Assembly (NCBI GenBank): GCA_905178155.1 | Contig: CAJINV010000003.1 | Span: forward strand, 5,919,985 to 5,983,984 | Reading direction: 5' to 3' | From: Amoebophrya sp. A120 | Lineage: Eukaryota > Sar > Dinophyceae > Syndiniales > Amoebophryaceae | Length of the DNA stretch: 64,000 nt | Shown here: positions 10,058 through 19,995 of the stretch, one piece after another | How positions within the stretch are numbered: the stretch's first letter is position 1 | How the letters are laid out: each line of letters begins with the position of its first letter | Translations under genes and position numbers: made by a program | Notes under the pieces: model-generated | The model's database searches: none | The model's input: the letters and a program-made list of their open reading frames with translations, nothing else | What the model was told of the DNA's origin: nothing

Positions 10058-10518
10058 AGTTAAATTTCCAATCGTCTGCTCTGAGGTGGGGGCTCCAATA
10101 AACTTATCAACATGTATCTGAATCGAGTTATTCTTATTCTTCTAGCTGTAAGTAAAGAGTGCTATTCCTATTGCACTGGTAGACCTTCCTTCGAGTGAGA
10201 CGACCTTCCACCTAGTCCTAGTCGACCTTTCGTCTATTCGATCTTTGGATGGTAAATTTGTTTTGTAGCTGCAGTGACTGAGTAGGTACTCAGCTGCAGG
10301 ACAAGAGGGTGAGACAAGAAAGGAGTCACTGGCTCTGGGTGCCTGCAAGAATCTTCTGAAAGGGTTGTATGTAGGAATTCGAGTTCTACTTTGCAGACGA
10401 GCTCACACAGAGCGCTACTTCTCGACATGGATATTGATTGTTTTCTTGAAGCAGCAGAAGGCATGCGCATGTATCGATATCAAAGGTGGAGAAATCTCAG
10501 GCTAAAGCAGACTAGCTC

Positions 10519-10569
10519 GTACACTTTCGACTTAATGTCAATTAAATTGACATTAAGTCGAAAGTGTAC
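10519..10569. repeat. Perfect 51-bp palindrome (25-bp arms, 1-bp spacer)
   Basis: The left arm 10519-10543 begins GTACACTTTCGACTTAATG. The right arm 10545-10569 is its exact reverse complement. The centre is a single A flanked by AATT on both sides. No open frame or TSD explains it. Confidence 0.95.
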
Positions 10570-11481
10570 TGAAATTATTTCAGGATCCCGAGCAATATGC
10601 AATATGAACAACAAATAGGATTGCAGACCACAAGACTGACCAGCAGCGAGCTGCGAATGCGATGCCGGCATTCGAAAAAAAGAAATCACAATGTAGTCGC
10701 GACTTCCCGCCACACAGGCTGTGGCCTCCTAAAAGAAGTGGCGAATCGCAATCGCGATGGATCGAGTGCACCGTCTTTTTTGTGCTGAAATCCGCATCAC
10801 CACGAGGCGACACCATCCCATTCCCATCTGGAAGAGTAACTACTGCTCATTCCGCAGTTTTGTGTTTGTGCACTTTCGACATCCATATCAAGGAACACAT
10901 GTTGCGAGCACATAGTATACATAGTTCAATCATATTCCGTGCTAATGCTGCATGGCATCGCAGTACGTGGCGTTAGTACAAGAGGTTCTGCAATGGATTG
11001 ATACATTTGTTCAGTGGTACTTGACTTGAAGATGGCGCGCCCCACCCTTCGCAGCTCGCACTTCTGATGGTGAGACACCGCAAAAGGTGGCCAATGCTGC
11101 ACTTCTGATGGTGCACGTGAGGCTTGCCGCTGGTGCGGCGTCGGCTTCCTTTATGATGCGCTCCAGCGCCGCTTCCTTTATGATTCATTGTTCGTTCCCA
11201 GCGCTGGAGTAGCTCAATTCTTACAGCCCACCTAGGTGGAGAAAGCATCTTTCCCTCTGAAAACATTCGCGCTGCGTCGGGGAGCAATCGTTAGGAACAA
11301 CAGTAACGAGAAAGGAACAAACTTGTTGTGGTACAACTCCGGTAAGTACCTGAAAGTGGTGGAAACTGCAATCTTACATTTCTAGTTTGAGAGTGGTGCT
11401 TTGTCCCTTCGGACTCAGCGTGGATATTTGGAAATTTAAAGGAGCTCAAGTTCATTTCTAGCTGAATGCGGGCAGTAAGAA

Positions 11482-11502
11482 GTGCGACGTCAGGCGTCGC
11501 AC
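11482..11502. other. 8-bp-stem hairpin downstream of the 11530-13941 gene
   Basis: GTGCGACG, a 5-base loop, then CGTCGCAC. It lies 28-48 bp past the stop of the minus-strand gene and could be a 3'-end structure. No role is shown. Confidence 0.5.
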
Positions 11503-11529
11503 GCAATATAGCCTATGCGTGCCCCTGAC

Positions 11530-13941
11530 TCACTCCTTTTTCTTGCCGCCTTTCTTCTTTTTCTTCTTTCCCTTGTCCTCTTCCCCGAGCCGGAGCTGCT
11601 GCGCCTCTTTCTCTTTGCGTGCAATTTCCGCGAGCTCTTCTGGCTGGTAGAAGACTTCTTTCATGACGCGGGTCAAATACCGGTACGCCGGAATGACCTC
11701 CTGCACGGTAGCGCGGCTCAAAAACTCGTCCCAGTGGTTTACCAAGTCGATGGCCAAACTGTTGCCGTTTGTGTGGTGTCCCCGCTTGCGCTATCCTGTG
11801 CAAAAGCATCGCACTCGTAGTAATTGCAGTCATGCATTACAAATCTTCATCCCAAGGTAAAACAGCATGATAAATTCCATTTGTCATGCTGAGCTAATTT
11901 GTCATGCGATTTATACTAGTACGATACTTTTGCAGTTCATATGCGCTCGTATTCCACGATAACCGCCAGCGTGGTAATCAACGTGTCCAGCGTCTTCTGG
12001 TGTATCTTCAGTTGCCGCTTCGTGTTCAACAAAAACTCGGTGAGCGGTCTCCAGGTAAAACTGAGCGGCGCCTCCCCGTCCTGCAAAAACCTCTTGTGCA
12101 GGCTCGTGCAGGCTGCCAGCAGACCCTTGCACACCTGGTCGGCACACCCGCGCTCACAGATGATGCGGATAAACATGCGGCACGTGTCCCAGATATTGCA
12201 GGCACCCCAGAGGCCGTTGGCGAGAAAACGCTCGAAGCACACGCTGGCGGACGCGAACGTGTGCTGCAGGTTGTTCGCCTTCAAAGTCAAGGCGTTCACC
12301 ACGGGTACGTACGCAGTCTCTGGGTCGAGGAGGTGAAAGCCCCCCCGGCTGAGCGCGAGCAAACCCCAGCGGAGCACGTCGGGGTCGAAGGGGTAGCTCA
12401 TGCACGTTTTGAAGCACAGCTTGGGATTCACCACGGGTCCCTCCGCGAGGAGTCGGCAACCCAATCTGAAAAGATGCACTTGAAATTATATCAATTACAT
12501 TTGCTCATGCTCATTTGGAGGTCCTCGCAAAAAAATTCGAAATCAAATGCATGCGTTCAAGAATTACTATCCATGTCGTGGGACTGGAATTTATTTTCAG
12601 GAGTTGCAAAAAATAAAGTTGTATACATGATTTTCATCGTCTGAAAGATGAATTTGAATTTTACCTTGCCTCGTCAAGATTTTCCATGCGGCACCACCTC
12701 GGGAGGCCGGCGTTGAGCTGGACCAAAGCGGACAGGCTGCGCTGGCAGTCCTGAACCAGTTGTTCCGGATCCACCGCCACCAAGTTCGGACCGCACTGCC
12801 CAACCGCTTCCGTCTTGTCTGTGTACAATTCTTCTAGCTGATCCCGCCACGTTTTCGCGGAGATGCGCGTCCGTATTTTCATCAGCCGCGGTTGCTCCTC
12901 CGCCCCCCGGGCGTCGAGCCCGAGCTTCTGGTTATTCCGAAAAGACTGGCCGAGCTTGGCCAGGACCTTCCAGCCGCAGCGGTTGTTGGTGTCGCTGGTG
13001 TACTGCGTGAGCACCGGGAGTGCTTGCTTCTCGAGCTCGTCCAACCGCAGCACGGGCGCTATCAGCCCGAGCACCAGCACGGCCTCCTGCCGCATGAAGG
13101 CCTGCTCCGCACTGTCGGTCAACTTGTGGCTCTTCATCTTCCCGCCCGAGCCGCTACTCGCGTAGTTCGCGAGGGCTGCGCTCTTCGTGGGCGAATGGTG
13201 TCTCCGTGTGGGCGTGTTGTCGGCACCGGAGAGCTGCTTTGCCAACTCGGGGTCCAGTGCCCCGTCGTCTTCCTCCCCGAACATAGCTTCCTCCTCCTCC
13301 GCAACTTGCGGCAAAACCTCCTTCTGCGCCTTGTAACTCGCGTCCTGCTCCGTCTTGAACATCCAGGTCTTGTCGCCCTTCGCAAAACTCTGCCGCTCGC
13401 CTTCTTCCTTTTCGAGCTGCTGGCGCTTCTTCCCCAGCTTGCTGGTCTTCCCCGCGGCCACCACCTGTTTGCTTTTCTCCAGCGCCGCGACGGCGTCCTC
13501 GGACATGCCGCCCCCTTCCAGCGCGTCGATCAGGTTCTGGTCCTCTTCCGCCTCCTTCAGGTTCGCGCCCAGCCCAGCCTTCACGGTGGCCAAGCCCCCG
13601 AAGGTGTTGATGTCGGTTTTGGAGATCTTCGTGGACTCCCCCGCGATGATGAGCAGGATCAGGGGCAGAATACCAAAAACCCGCACTTTCATCAGCTCGG
13701 TGTGGTTGGCCACCTCCAGCACCGCGCGCAGGGACCACACCGCGTCCATCGTGGGCCGGTTGTAGAGCACAATGTACAGCGGGAGCCGGATCACCACGGA
13801 GTCCTCGTAATTGTCGTCGATGCGGATTTTCGTCCCCGCGGGGGCGGGCAGGTAGGTGTCGGATTCGCGGAACGCATCACCGTACTTGCGGTTGTACTCG
13901 TGCCAGAAGTGCGCGGGGTGCTTATAAAAATGAAAAATCAT
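11530..13941 (-). CDS. Uncharacterised protein with one GT-AG intron and one introner
   Basis: Proposed exons: 13941-12665, 12465-11942 and 11786-11530, total 2,058 nt = 685 residues plus stop. The start ATG is at 13941. Intron 1 (12664-12466) is a normal GTAAAA...TTTTCAG intron. Intron 2 is an introner (11792-11941) flanked by the repeat TGCGC on the plus strand; removing element plus one repeat copy keeps the frame and yields ...EYERKRGH. The protein has an early hydrophobic stretch (VFGILPLILLIIAG), a charged Lys/Glu-rich middle, and a conserved-looking helical C-terminal half. It ends in a lysine-rich tail (GKKKKKKGGKKKE). I do not recognise the family. Confidence 0.8.
11792..11941. mobile_element. 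Introner, TGCAAAAG family, 150 bp
   Basis: It begins TATCCTGTGCAAAAGC and ends GCAGTTCATA; the TIRs share TGCAAAAG followed by an ATCG-type block. It is flanked by TGCGC at 11787-11791 and 11942-11946. It contains the internal motif TGTCATGC seen in most introners here. It has the same length and TIR family as 58737-58886. Read in gene direction the TSD is GCGCA, so the right end can form AG but the left end cannot form GT. Confidence 0.9.
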
Positions 13942-14135
13942 CCCCTTCGCTCATCCATATTATCCAGAACACAACTGCTCACGCTGGTGGACTTCTCGCG
14001 CTGTGACAAGCACGGGCTGTCTTGCTGTAAGTAGGAACTGCAGGCTCTTCGGGAGCGTAAGCAGGGTCTAGTAGTTGGTTAGCATCATGACAAGAAGAAA
14101 AGCCTGGTGACCTGTAGGCCTAGCAACGTGAGGAG

Positions 14136-17100
14136 TTATTTAAACTCCAAAATGCGGCGCTCTCCTCTGCACTTGCCTTCTTGCAGGATAGAAAAAGTTA
14201 GTTTGTGACCAGCAATCTGCGCCACAAAAAATTTTCCTTTTGAGTAAATGGAGATGGGGGAAGATTTTTCCACACAATAGCCCTTCTCGTGCACCGACTC
14301 GCGGACCATGGACAGACTGCCGTCGGAGTCGTCGGACGCGAACTTGAGCGCGAACATGTCCTTCTTCTCCTTGGCCGGGGGCGCTTCGGCCATGGGACGC
14401 AGCATCTCCTGCACGTCGATGCCGGTCATGGCTCTCGTCAGCAGCGGCCCGCGGCGGCCCCCGCCGTTGGCCGCGCCGTCCAAGCACGCCAGGGTGATGA
14501 ACTTGCACGAGGGCTCCATCTATCAAATGCAAATGTGCTGTCTGGGTCTGGAAACTTGTAATGCTAAAAGTGAATGAGACTGAGAGTTCCACTGCAATAC
14601 GGCGCCAAGCATGACAAATTTTTGGGATCCTATGTGTTGCGTGTTCCGCATGGCAAACTGCGTTTTTGCATGACAGGTAAGAAGACAGCTTCGTGCCCAT
14701 GCATCACAGATTCTTGGGCCATGTCAGACGTGCATGACAAGTGTAGCAATTTTCCAGACCCAGACACTTTTGCAATCCATACCATCCAGCACGAAGTGTA
14801 GCTGCCGTCCACGATCACAAAGGGCGTCCCGCACCGGTCCGGCGGCCCGAACTCAAAGTCGCTGGGCCGCAGAATCCAGTTGTCGGGCATCCCCACCGAG
14901 TTGCGCCACGTGAAGAACCAGCCGCCGTCCAGGGAGGTGTGGCCGACGTAGTAGACAAACTTTTTCCCCTCCATCTGCAGAAAAGCCTCCAAAATGTCCT
15001 GCGGGTGCTCGTCAGACACCTGCGAAAAGTCGTACTTGTAGATGTGGTCGGGCGGCACCCGGCGCCCGAGAAAGAACTCCTCCATGATCTGCACCCCCCG
15101 GTGGACCTGGTCGAGGTAGGTTTCGCGGCAGTACTTGCGCCACCGGGTGGGCCGGTTCAGGAACTCGTTGGACTCGTAGTAGTTGGCGCCTTTGCCGGGC
15201 AGGGGCTCTTCGTCCCAGACACTGTCCGCCTCGTCCAGCAGTTCACTCTCCGTTTTCTGGTGCAGCTCGTCGTCCTGCTCCACAGGGGCTTCCTCATCTC
15301 TGGAAGTTGTTCGGTGCAGCTCCATTACGTCGTCGTCGTCAGGTTGGGTACCATCGTTCACCGCGAACTTCGCTTTTGGCGAGGAACTACCGGGAGACCT
15401 TGTTTTAGGTCGTTTTTGAGACTGGCTGGGGCTGGTCTTTTTCTCGACGTTGTCTTCGGCACCATTTTGTCCTGGTGAGCCCGGCCGGCTCTTCGGTTTC
15501 GCCTGTTTGGCCCCGGGACTAGCGGTTGTTTTCCTCTTCGCCTCCAGTTCGTCAGCGCCCTGTGGCCCTAACACCGCGCCGGCAGTGCCCCCGCCGCCGC
15601 GTTGCGCCGCGCTCTCGGCCATGGCTTCCGCAGCTGCACTTTGGCCACCGCCGGCGCCGGGTCGTCGCCTCGCCGCCAGGCGAGCCTGCTCCTCCTCCTT
15701 TTGGCGCAACTTTTCCTCTCGGGCCTTGCGCTCCTTCTGCTCCGTGTGAAGGTCCTGGGCCTCCCCGTCCACCGGATCCAGGTTCCACATTTCGGTAATC
15801 AGCTGCTGCCGCCGGCGGAGAAACTCGTTGCGCCGGTCCTCGTTCTGCGACACGGCGAACTGGTCGTCCTTATTGTTGAACCGCTGGCTCTTGTGCAGGA
15901 GCCGGGACTATCAAATGTAAAAATGTCTGGGTCTGGAAGATTCTGAGACTTGTCATGCATGTTTTGCCTGGGCCATGATGTCTGTGATGCATGCCCTAGC
16001 ATCACATATTTTTTGAGGGCCTCGCGATGCCTATTCCGCATGACAAATGCCCTCTCCGCGTAGCAAAAATTACACTCCGTTTGCTGCTCATGCAATACAT
16101 ATTTTTTTGGAGTCCAAACTTAGCATCACAAGTTGAATTCTTCCAGACCCAGACATTTTTACATTTGATACGGACGCGGTGCTGGGGTCGGTCATGCGCG
16201 AGGTGCTGGAATCTTCCCCGATGCTCCGCATCACGTCGTCTTCGCGTATAACCTGCTCAGGTGTTACTATCTCAAACGTTACAATAGACTCTGGAATTTG
16301 TGTTGCAAGAAGTGCATGATCTACCCTACTCCCACAGGATTACGCATGACAAGTTCTGGAGTCCCAATCCGCACTACAATCTGCCGAAATTTGTATTGCA
16401 AAAAGTGGAATGCTGTCCGAGTCTATCATGTTGATCATGCATTAGACAAGGAAAATCGCCGCAGTACATGAAAAATCGACCACCCCCATTCGCCGGCGTG
16501 GTGGGGCGACGAGATCATTTGTCTGGGTTTCAGCTCGTAGCAGCTCGCCCAATTCTTGCAGACCTAGGTGCGTGGCGCAGGCGCGACGTGTTCCCGAGTG
16601 GAAAGGCCGCGCGCGTACCTGCCGCGGAATTGCTTCGCCTCGGCCGCAGCGAAGTCGGGAGCCCGTTCCCAAACTAGGCCGACCAAACAACGACCGGGGC
16701 CCCAGGCGGCGTTCAGGGGGCCCCCTCCAGGGGGGTGCTTAAGGGGGGTCCTTTTTTGGCTCCGGAAATCAGCCATTTTAGGTCGGGGAAAGGGAATCCA
16801 AGGGGGGTGCTTCTTGGGGGTGCTTTTTTTTCGGCAAAAGGGGGGCCTGTGAATGCTCCCTGCGGTGCGTCTTTCCAAGAGGCGGCCCCCGCTATCTGGG
16901 TGCGGAATGACCTGCCCGCAACATGCGAGAAATGGTATCGCGATAGTTCTCGGCGCAGTGACTGAGAACTGGCGCCAAAGTAGGCGGCGCTCGTCCTGGC
17001 GCGGAGTCCAGCGAACAAAGCCGCGGCCCCGATGAGGTCTACATAAGCCAGCCTCTTGCTCCGCCACCCCGCGGTAGGGGGGTGGTCGATTTTTCATGTA

Positions 17101-17938
17101 CTGCGGCGATTTTCCTTGTCTAAATGCAAGACAAATCTCAGATTCTATTGTAACGTTTGAGATTGTAACGTTTGACCAGGTCATATCGCGAATCAGCGTT
17201 TTCTGCTTCTCCTCGTACGAACTCCCCGTGCGGCGGAGCTCCTCCTCCATCGTAGCCGACCCAGTCGCTTTCTTCGAAAACAGCGACGCCGACGCAAGAG
17301 ACAGCGGGGGGACCTTGTACCTACAGATTCAGATTTCGAAAGTAGATTCTTTCGTGCTGCAGGGAACCTGAAAAAAAAAAAACTCTGGCCGAAGTTGTAC
17401 TTCGGTGTATGGCTTCGTTTGTGGTTCTCTCTATCTGATGATGGTGCAACTACAAACCAGAGAAAAATAAACTGACGTACATGAAAAATTGTATCCGAGA
17501 GATGAAAACAAGATACTTGTCCTGCAGGCTTGGCACAATGTGCGCGTGGAGGAGGTGTTCCCCCACCATGAAGCTTTCATCGCCTTCCGCTAGGCGCTCC
17601 GCGAGCAGGTCCTCTAAACCGGTAATAATGTACTCGGGTCCCGACAGCACCTCTCCGCCGCAAGAGAGAAGCAGGACCCGATACTCGCTGTAGTCGTAAG
17701 CGTGCTTCAGCATTTTGATCAAAGGAGCCCAGATGAAAATGTGGACGACGGGGGGCTTCTTCACTTCTCCTTCCTCGGGGCGAAGGTGGTTACGCGGCTA
17801 GTTTTGAGTGTAGAAGTAGTTCTCGCCAATGTAGTACGGCACGCCGGCTGCAACTACATCCGAGTAGGCAGATATCGAGATGCATCGGACAAGACCGGGT
17901 GGTAGCCCTTGTGCCTTTAGCTTCTTGACGATCCGTCG
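14136..17938 (-). CDS. Uncharacterised coiled-coil protein with three introners (5' end unresolved)
   Basis: Supported exons on the minus strand: upstream of 17477, 17313-17170, 16267-16171, 15903-14782 and 14515-14136. The last three plus one TSD copy each sum to 533 codons in frame. The intron 17476-17314 is GTCAGT...ACAAG. The other three introns are introners at 16268-17164, 15909-16170 and 14521-14781. The protein has an Arg/Glu/Lys-rich coiled coil (around EQKERKAREEKLRQKEEEQA), a low-complexity linker, and a folded C-terminal part rich in aromatics (KKFVYYVGHTSLDGGWFFTW). I do not recognise it. In the first exon the frame is open on both sides of an in-frame TAG at 17798-17800, so either a short intron is missed or the gene is damaged there. 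The true start is not identified. Confidence 0.7.
14521..14781. mobile_element. Introner, GTCTGGGTCTGGAA family, 261 bp
   Basis: Begins TATCAAATGCAAATG and ends TTTTGCAATCCATA. The TIRs share GTCTGGGTCTGGAAA. The TSD is CCATC at 14516-14520 and 14782-14786. Excision of element plus one TSD copy joins ...TSCW to MEPSCKF in frame. In gene direction the TSD is GATGG, so GTATGG...GATAG could also be used as a GT-AG intron, adding one codon. Confidence 0.92.
15909..16170. mobile_element. Introner, GTCTGGGTCTGGAA family, 262 bp, 30-bp perfect TIR
   Basis: Begins TATCAAATGTAAAAATGTCT and ends with its exact reverse complement; the TIR is perfect over about 30 bp. Flanks are GGGAC (15904-15908) and CGGAC (16171-16175), a TSD with one mismatch. 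Removal restores the frame (...PSTASRLLHK...). The perfect TIR suggests a young copy. Confidence 0.92.
16268..17164. mobile_element. Introner, CTCAAACGTTACA family, carrying a nested element
   Basis: The TIRs share ATCTCAAACGTTACAATAGA. Flanks are GTTAC (16263-16267) and GTAAC (17165-17169), a 5-bp TSD with one mismatch. Without the nested element (16442-17123) and its TSD copy it would be about 210 bp, the usual introner size. Removing element plus one TSD keeps the frame (DMTWSNVTPEQV). The same TIR family occurs at 38676-38910. Confidence 0.87.
16442..17123. mobile_element. Nested DNA-transposon-like element (682 bp) inside an introner
   Basis: TIRs of about 45 bp begin TTAGACAAGGAAAATCGCCG and include GTACATGAAAAATCGACC. 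A perfect 5-bp TSD, ATGCA, lies at 16437-16441 and 17124-17128. The interior is GC-rich with repeated GGGGGTGCTT runs and has no transposase-like ORF, so it is non-autonomous (MITE-like). Confidence 0.9.
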
Positions 17939-18632
17939 TCACATCTGTCGACGGAAGATAGAGCTGACACTACGACGGGATCCACATCTCCGGTTGACGA
18001 AAACGATCTATGACATAATTTTTGTGATCTCTTTTTGTCAAGCTCAAGTTCGAATTCCAATACGAGAAACGCATCTGACAAGGGGTCAGCGCTTGTACTG
18101 TCTCATCGAGTTTCAATTTTCGCAAAGAAAATCAGGAGACATGCAAACTTCTTGAAGCCATGCTTCAAAAAATGGCATATCGATACTCATACTCGTTGAT
18201 GGACGCCAATGCTCAAATTCATGCAGCAGTTGAAAACTTTACGCCGTACACTTTGCAGCTCTCCTCTCTCTAACTTCTCGTCTCTATCAATGGCCGCGAG
18301 CTTTTTCCTACTCAGTCTCAGACCTCTCCTGCGCTCCTCTAAGGGCAACCGCAATCATTTTCCTGCGTAGACAGGTAACGCTCAGACACTCTAGCTTCAC
18401 GTGCGACACTCATCAACATCATGATGAGGGACAAGGAGGAATCAACAGAGACAAATAACAATTTGGAGTTGCAACAACGATCGGCCGAGCCGAAATGTTT
18501 TGGCCTGATTCCGAAGCGGGGGCGAGCTATTTTTCACACGCTGCACACAGGTAAGCCGAAACGGAAAGCCTGAAAATAAAACAGTTAAAATACATTGACT
18601 CAAGCGCTCTTTACTCAATCCGGTTCTTCGTG
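17939..18632. other. Intergenic, nothing recognised
   Basis: No gene-like frame, repeat or hairpin stands out between the unresolved 5' end of one minus-strand gene and the 3' end of the next. Confidence 0.5.
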
Positions 18633-19712
18633 TCATTTGTTTTCTTTCGGCCGAGATGATGCGTCAGTAGGTTGTAGAAAATCGAATGCAACCGGCCCCA
18701 CGCCACTTGAGAAGCAGACGTGATCCGGCGGTCTCGTTGAAACGAGTCTGTGCACCAGTTGCGCTATTTCGGTTCGACTCGATCTCTCATCTGTTTGAGT
18801 AGCTCCGTGCTTGCTCTCGTCAATAGCCAATTGAAGATAGTCCAAGTCGGCGCGCGCGAGCGGCCAGGGGTCGTGCTGAACTCTGCCAGACAAACGGCCA
18901 CCGACGACCGCGCCGTCGCTGTAAACCCTGTACCGCTCCACCAAGTGCTTTGCCTGTCGCATCCAGTCTCCTGCATCTTTAGTTTTTTCAGAACTGTCAT
19001 CGGGCATTGTCCTGCCGACTGTCCATCCGCATTGGAAATCAAAGCGTCCTTCTGGATCCTGATATTGGGCGTTCGAATTCGCCGTCGAAAGCGCGCGATG
19101 CTCGTTATCGCCACTAGGTGGCAGCAGGACGGTCGTGTGTGTCGGCCCGTCTTTTGGTCGAGTCGTTCCCTCGAGACGAACACTTTGCAGCCGCATGCGA
19201 GAACCTTGTTGTCTACCAAGCTTCTGTATGAGCTGCGGATCGGGGTCAACTTGTTCGTCCTCTATTGACCCTGGACTATCACTTTTTGTTTTTTCCACCG
19301 CTCCTTGATGTGCTGCCTTTTCCAAAACAAAATCTCGTCGTATTTTCGCCATGCGGTACGGAATCCCGAAAATATTGGCACCCTGACTCGCGAGAAAGCT
19401 GTCACATTCGAGAGAGAAAAAGTAAATGCCATCGTTTTCGACGTAGGTCCGCACGTTGACACCGTGGTGAGTGATGAGCGCCGGCAAATGTAGCGTGTCC
19501 CGCAGCCACCTGCAGCCCCCGCGCAGGAAGCCGGGGCCCACATTCCGCTCGGTGAGGAAAACTAGGCCTAGCCAGACGCATCGATCCTTCGGGTCTTCGT
19601 CCAGATGGAAAGGGCAATGCTTTCGAAGAATGTCATGTTCCGGCGAGCCGAGGGGTAACTTCCAATGCACGAAGAGCACGTTTTCCCACGCATCGTGAAT
19701 CATAAACTTCAT
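18633..19712 (-). CDS. DUF2071 (YqjF-like) family protein
   Basis: A single exon of 359 residues, ATG at 19712. The N-terminal half matches the DUF2071/YqjF pattern as I know it: VLFVHWKLP near residues 12-20, VWLGLVFL near 46-53, NVRTYVENDGIYFFSLE at about 86-102, then FGIPYRMAKI. The C-terminal part has RYRVYSDG and HDPWPLARADLD, also typical of the family. A variable Asp/Gly/Ser-rich insert (about 140-235) makes it longer than bacterial members of about 240-250 residues. No enzymatic role is established for the family that I know of. It has no introners, unlike several neighbours. The family is mostly bacterial, so old horizontal transfer is possible. Confidence 0.75.
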   Translation of the reverse strand: MKFMIHDAWENVLFVHWKLPLGSPEHDILRKHCPFHLDEDPKDRCVWLGLVFLTERNVGPGFLRGGCRWLRDTLHLPALITHHGVNVRTYVENDGIYFFSLECDSFLASQGANIFGIPYRMAKIRRDFVLEKAAHQGAVEKTKSDSPGSIEDEQVDPDPQLIQKLGRQQGSRMRLQSVRLEGTTRPKDGPTHTTVLLPPSGDNEHRALSTANSNAQYQDPEGRFDFQCGWTVGRTMPDDSSEKTKDAGDWMRQAKHLVERYRVYSDGAVVGGRLSGRVQHDPWPLARADLDYLQLAIDESKHGATQTDERSSRTEIAQLVHRLVSTRPPDHVCFSSGVGPVAFDFLQPTDASSRPKENK

Positions 19713-19995
19713 TTTTGCAGTACTAGCTCAGGTAAGATAGAAACGCGCGTAGGGGTAGGAAAGGACGAGCAGAGATGATGGTGAAATAAGCAATCTTCCG
19801 TACTACCTGCTAGTTTATCGATACAAGAAAAACATAAGTCATTTAAAATGAGTCAAAATGCTGCATGGGTCCTGCTTGAACGGGAATGCATCACTGTTTT
19901 TCCCTATTCAGTTGATTTGCAATTCGATTTTGCAGATTCTTGTGCGGCTCCCTACTGTTTTGCGCAACATAAAAGTCGAATTCCGCGCTGTTCTG
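19713..19995. other. Short intergenic spacer
   Basis: No feature seen between the DUF2071 gene start and the 3' end of the fluoride-channel gene. Confidence 0.5.

Larger units (their letters stand above)
10058..11529. other. Intergenic stretch with a 51-bp palindrome and short repeats
   Basis: No convincing gene. Contents: a perfect palindrome (separate entry), two copies of GCACTTCTGATGGTG near 11058 and 11099, two copies of GCTTCCTTTATGAT near 11148 and 11171, and a short hairpin at 11482-11502 just downstream of the minus-strand gene that ends at 11530. Confidence 0.6.

Noticed and set aside
11515-14034. Plus-strand frames of 100-380 residues opposite the 11530-13941 gene
   Set aside because: They are shadows of the minus-strand coding frame; the minus-strand model joins three exons in frame across a GT-AG intron and a TSD-bounded introner.
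16564-17250. A 228-residue minus-strand frame spanning an exon and the nested element
   Set aside because: Only its first part is exon sequence; the rest reads through the introner and nested element TIRs and GC-rich filler.
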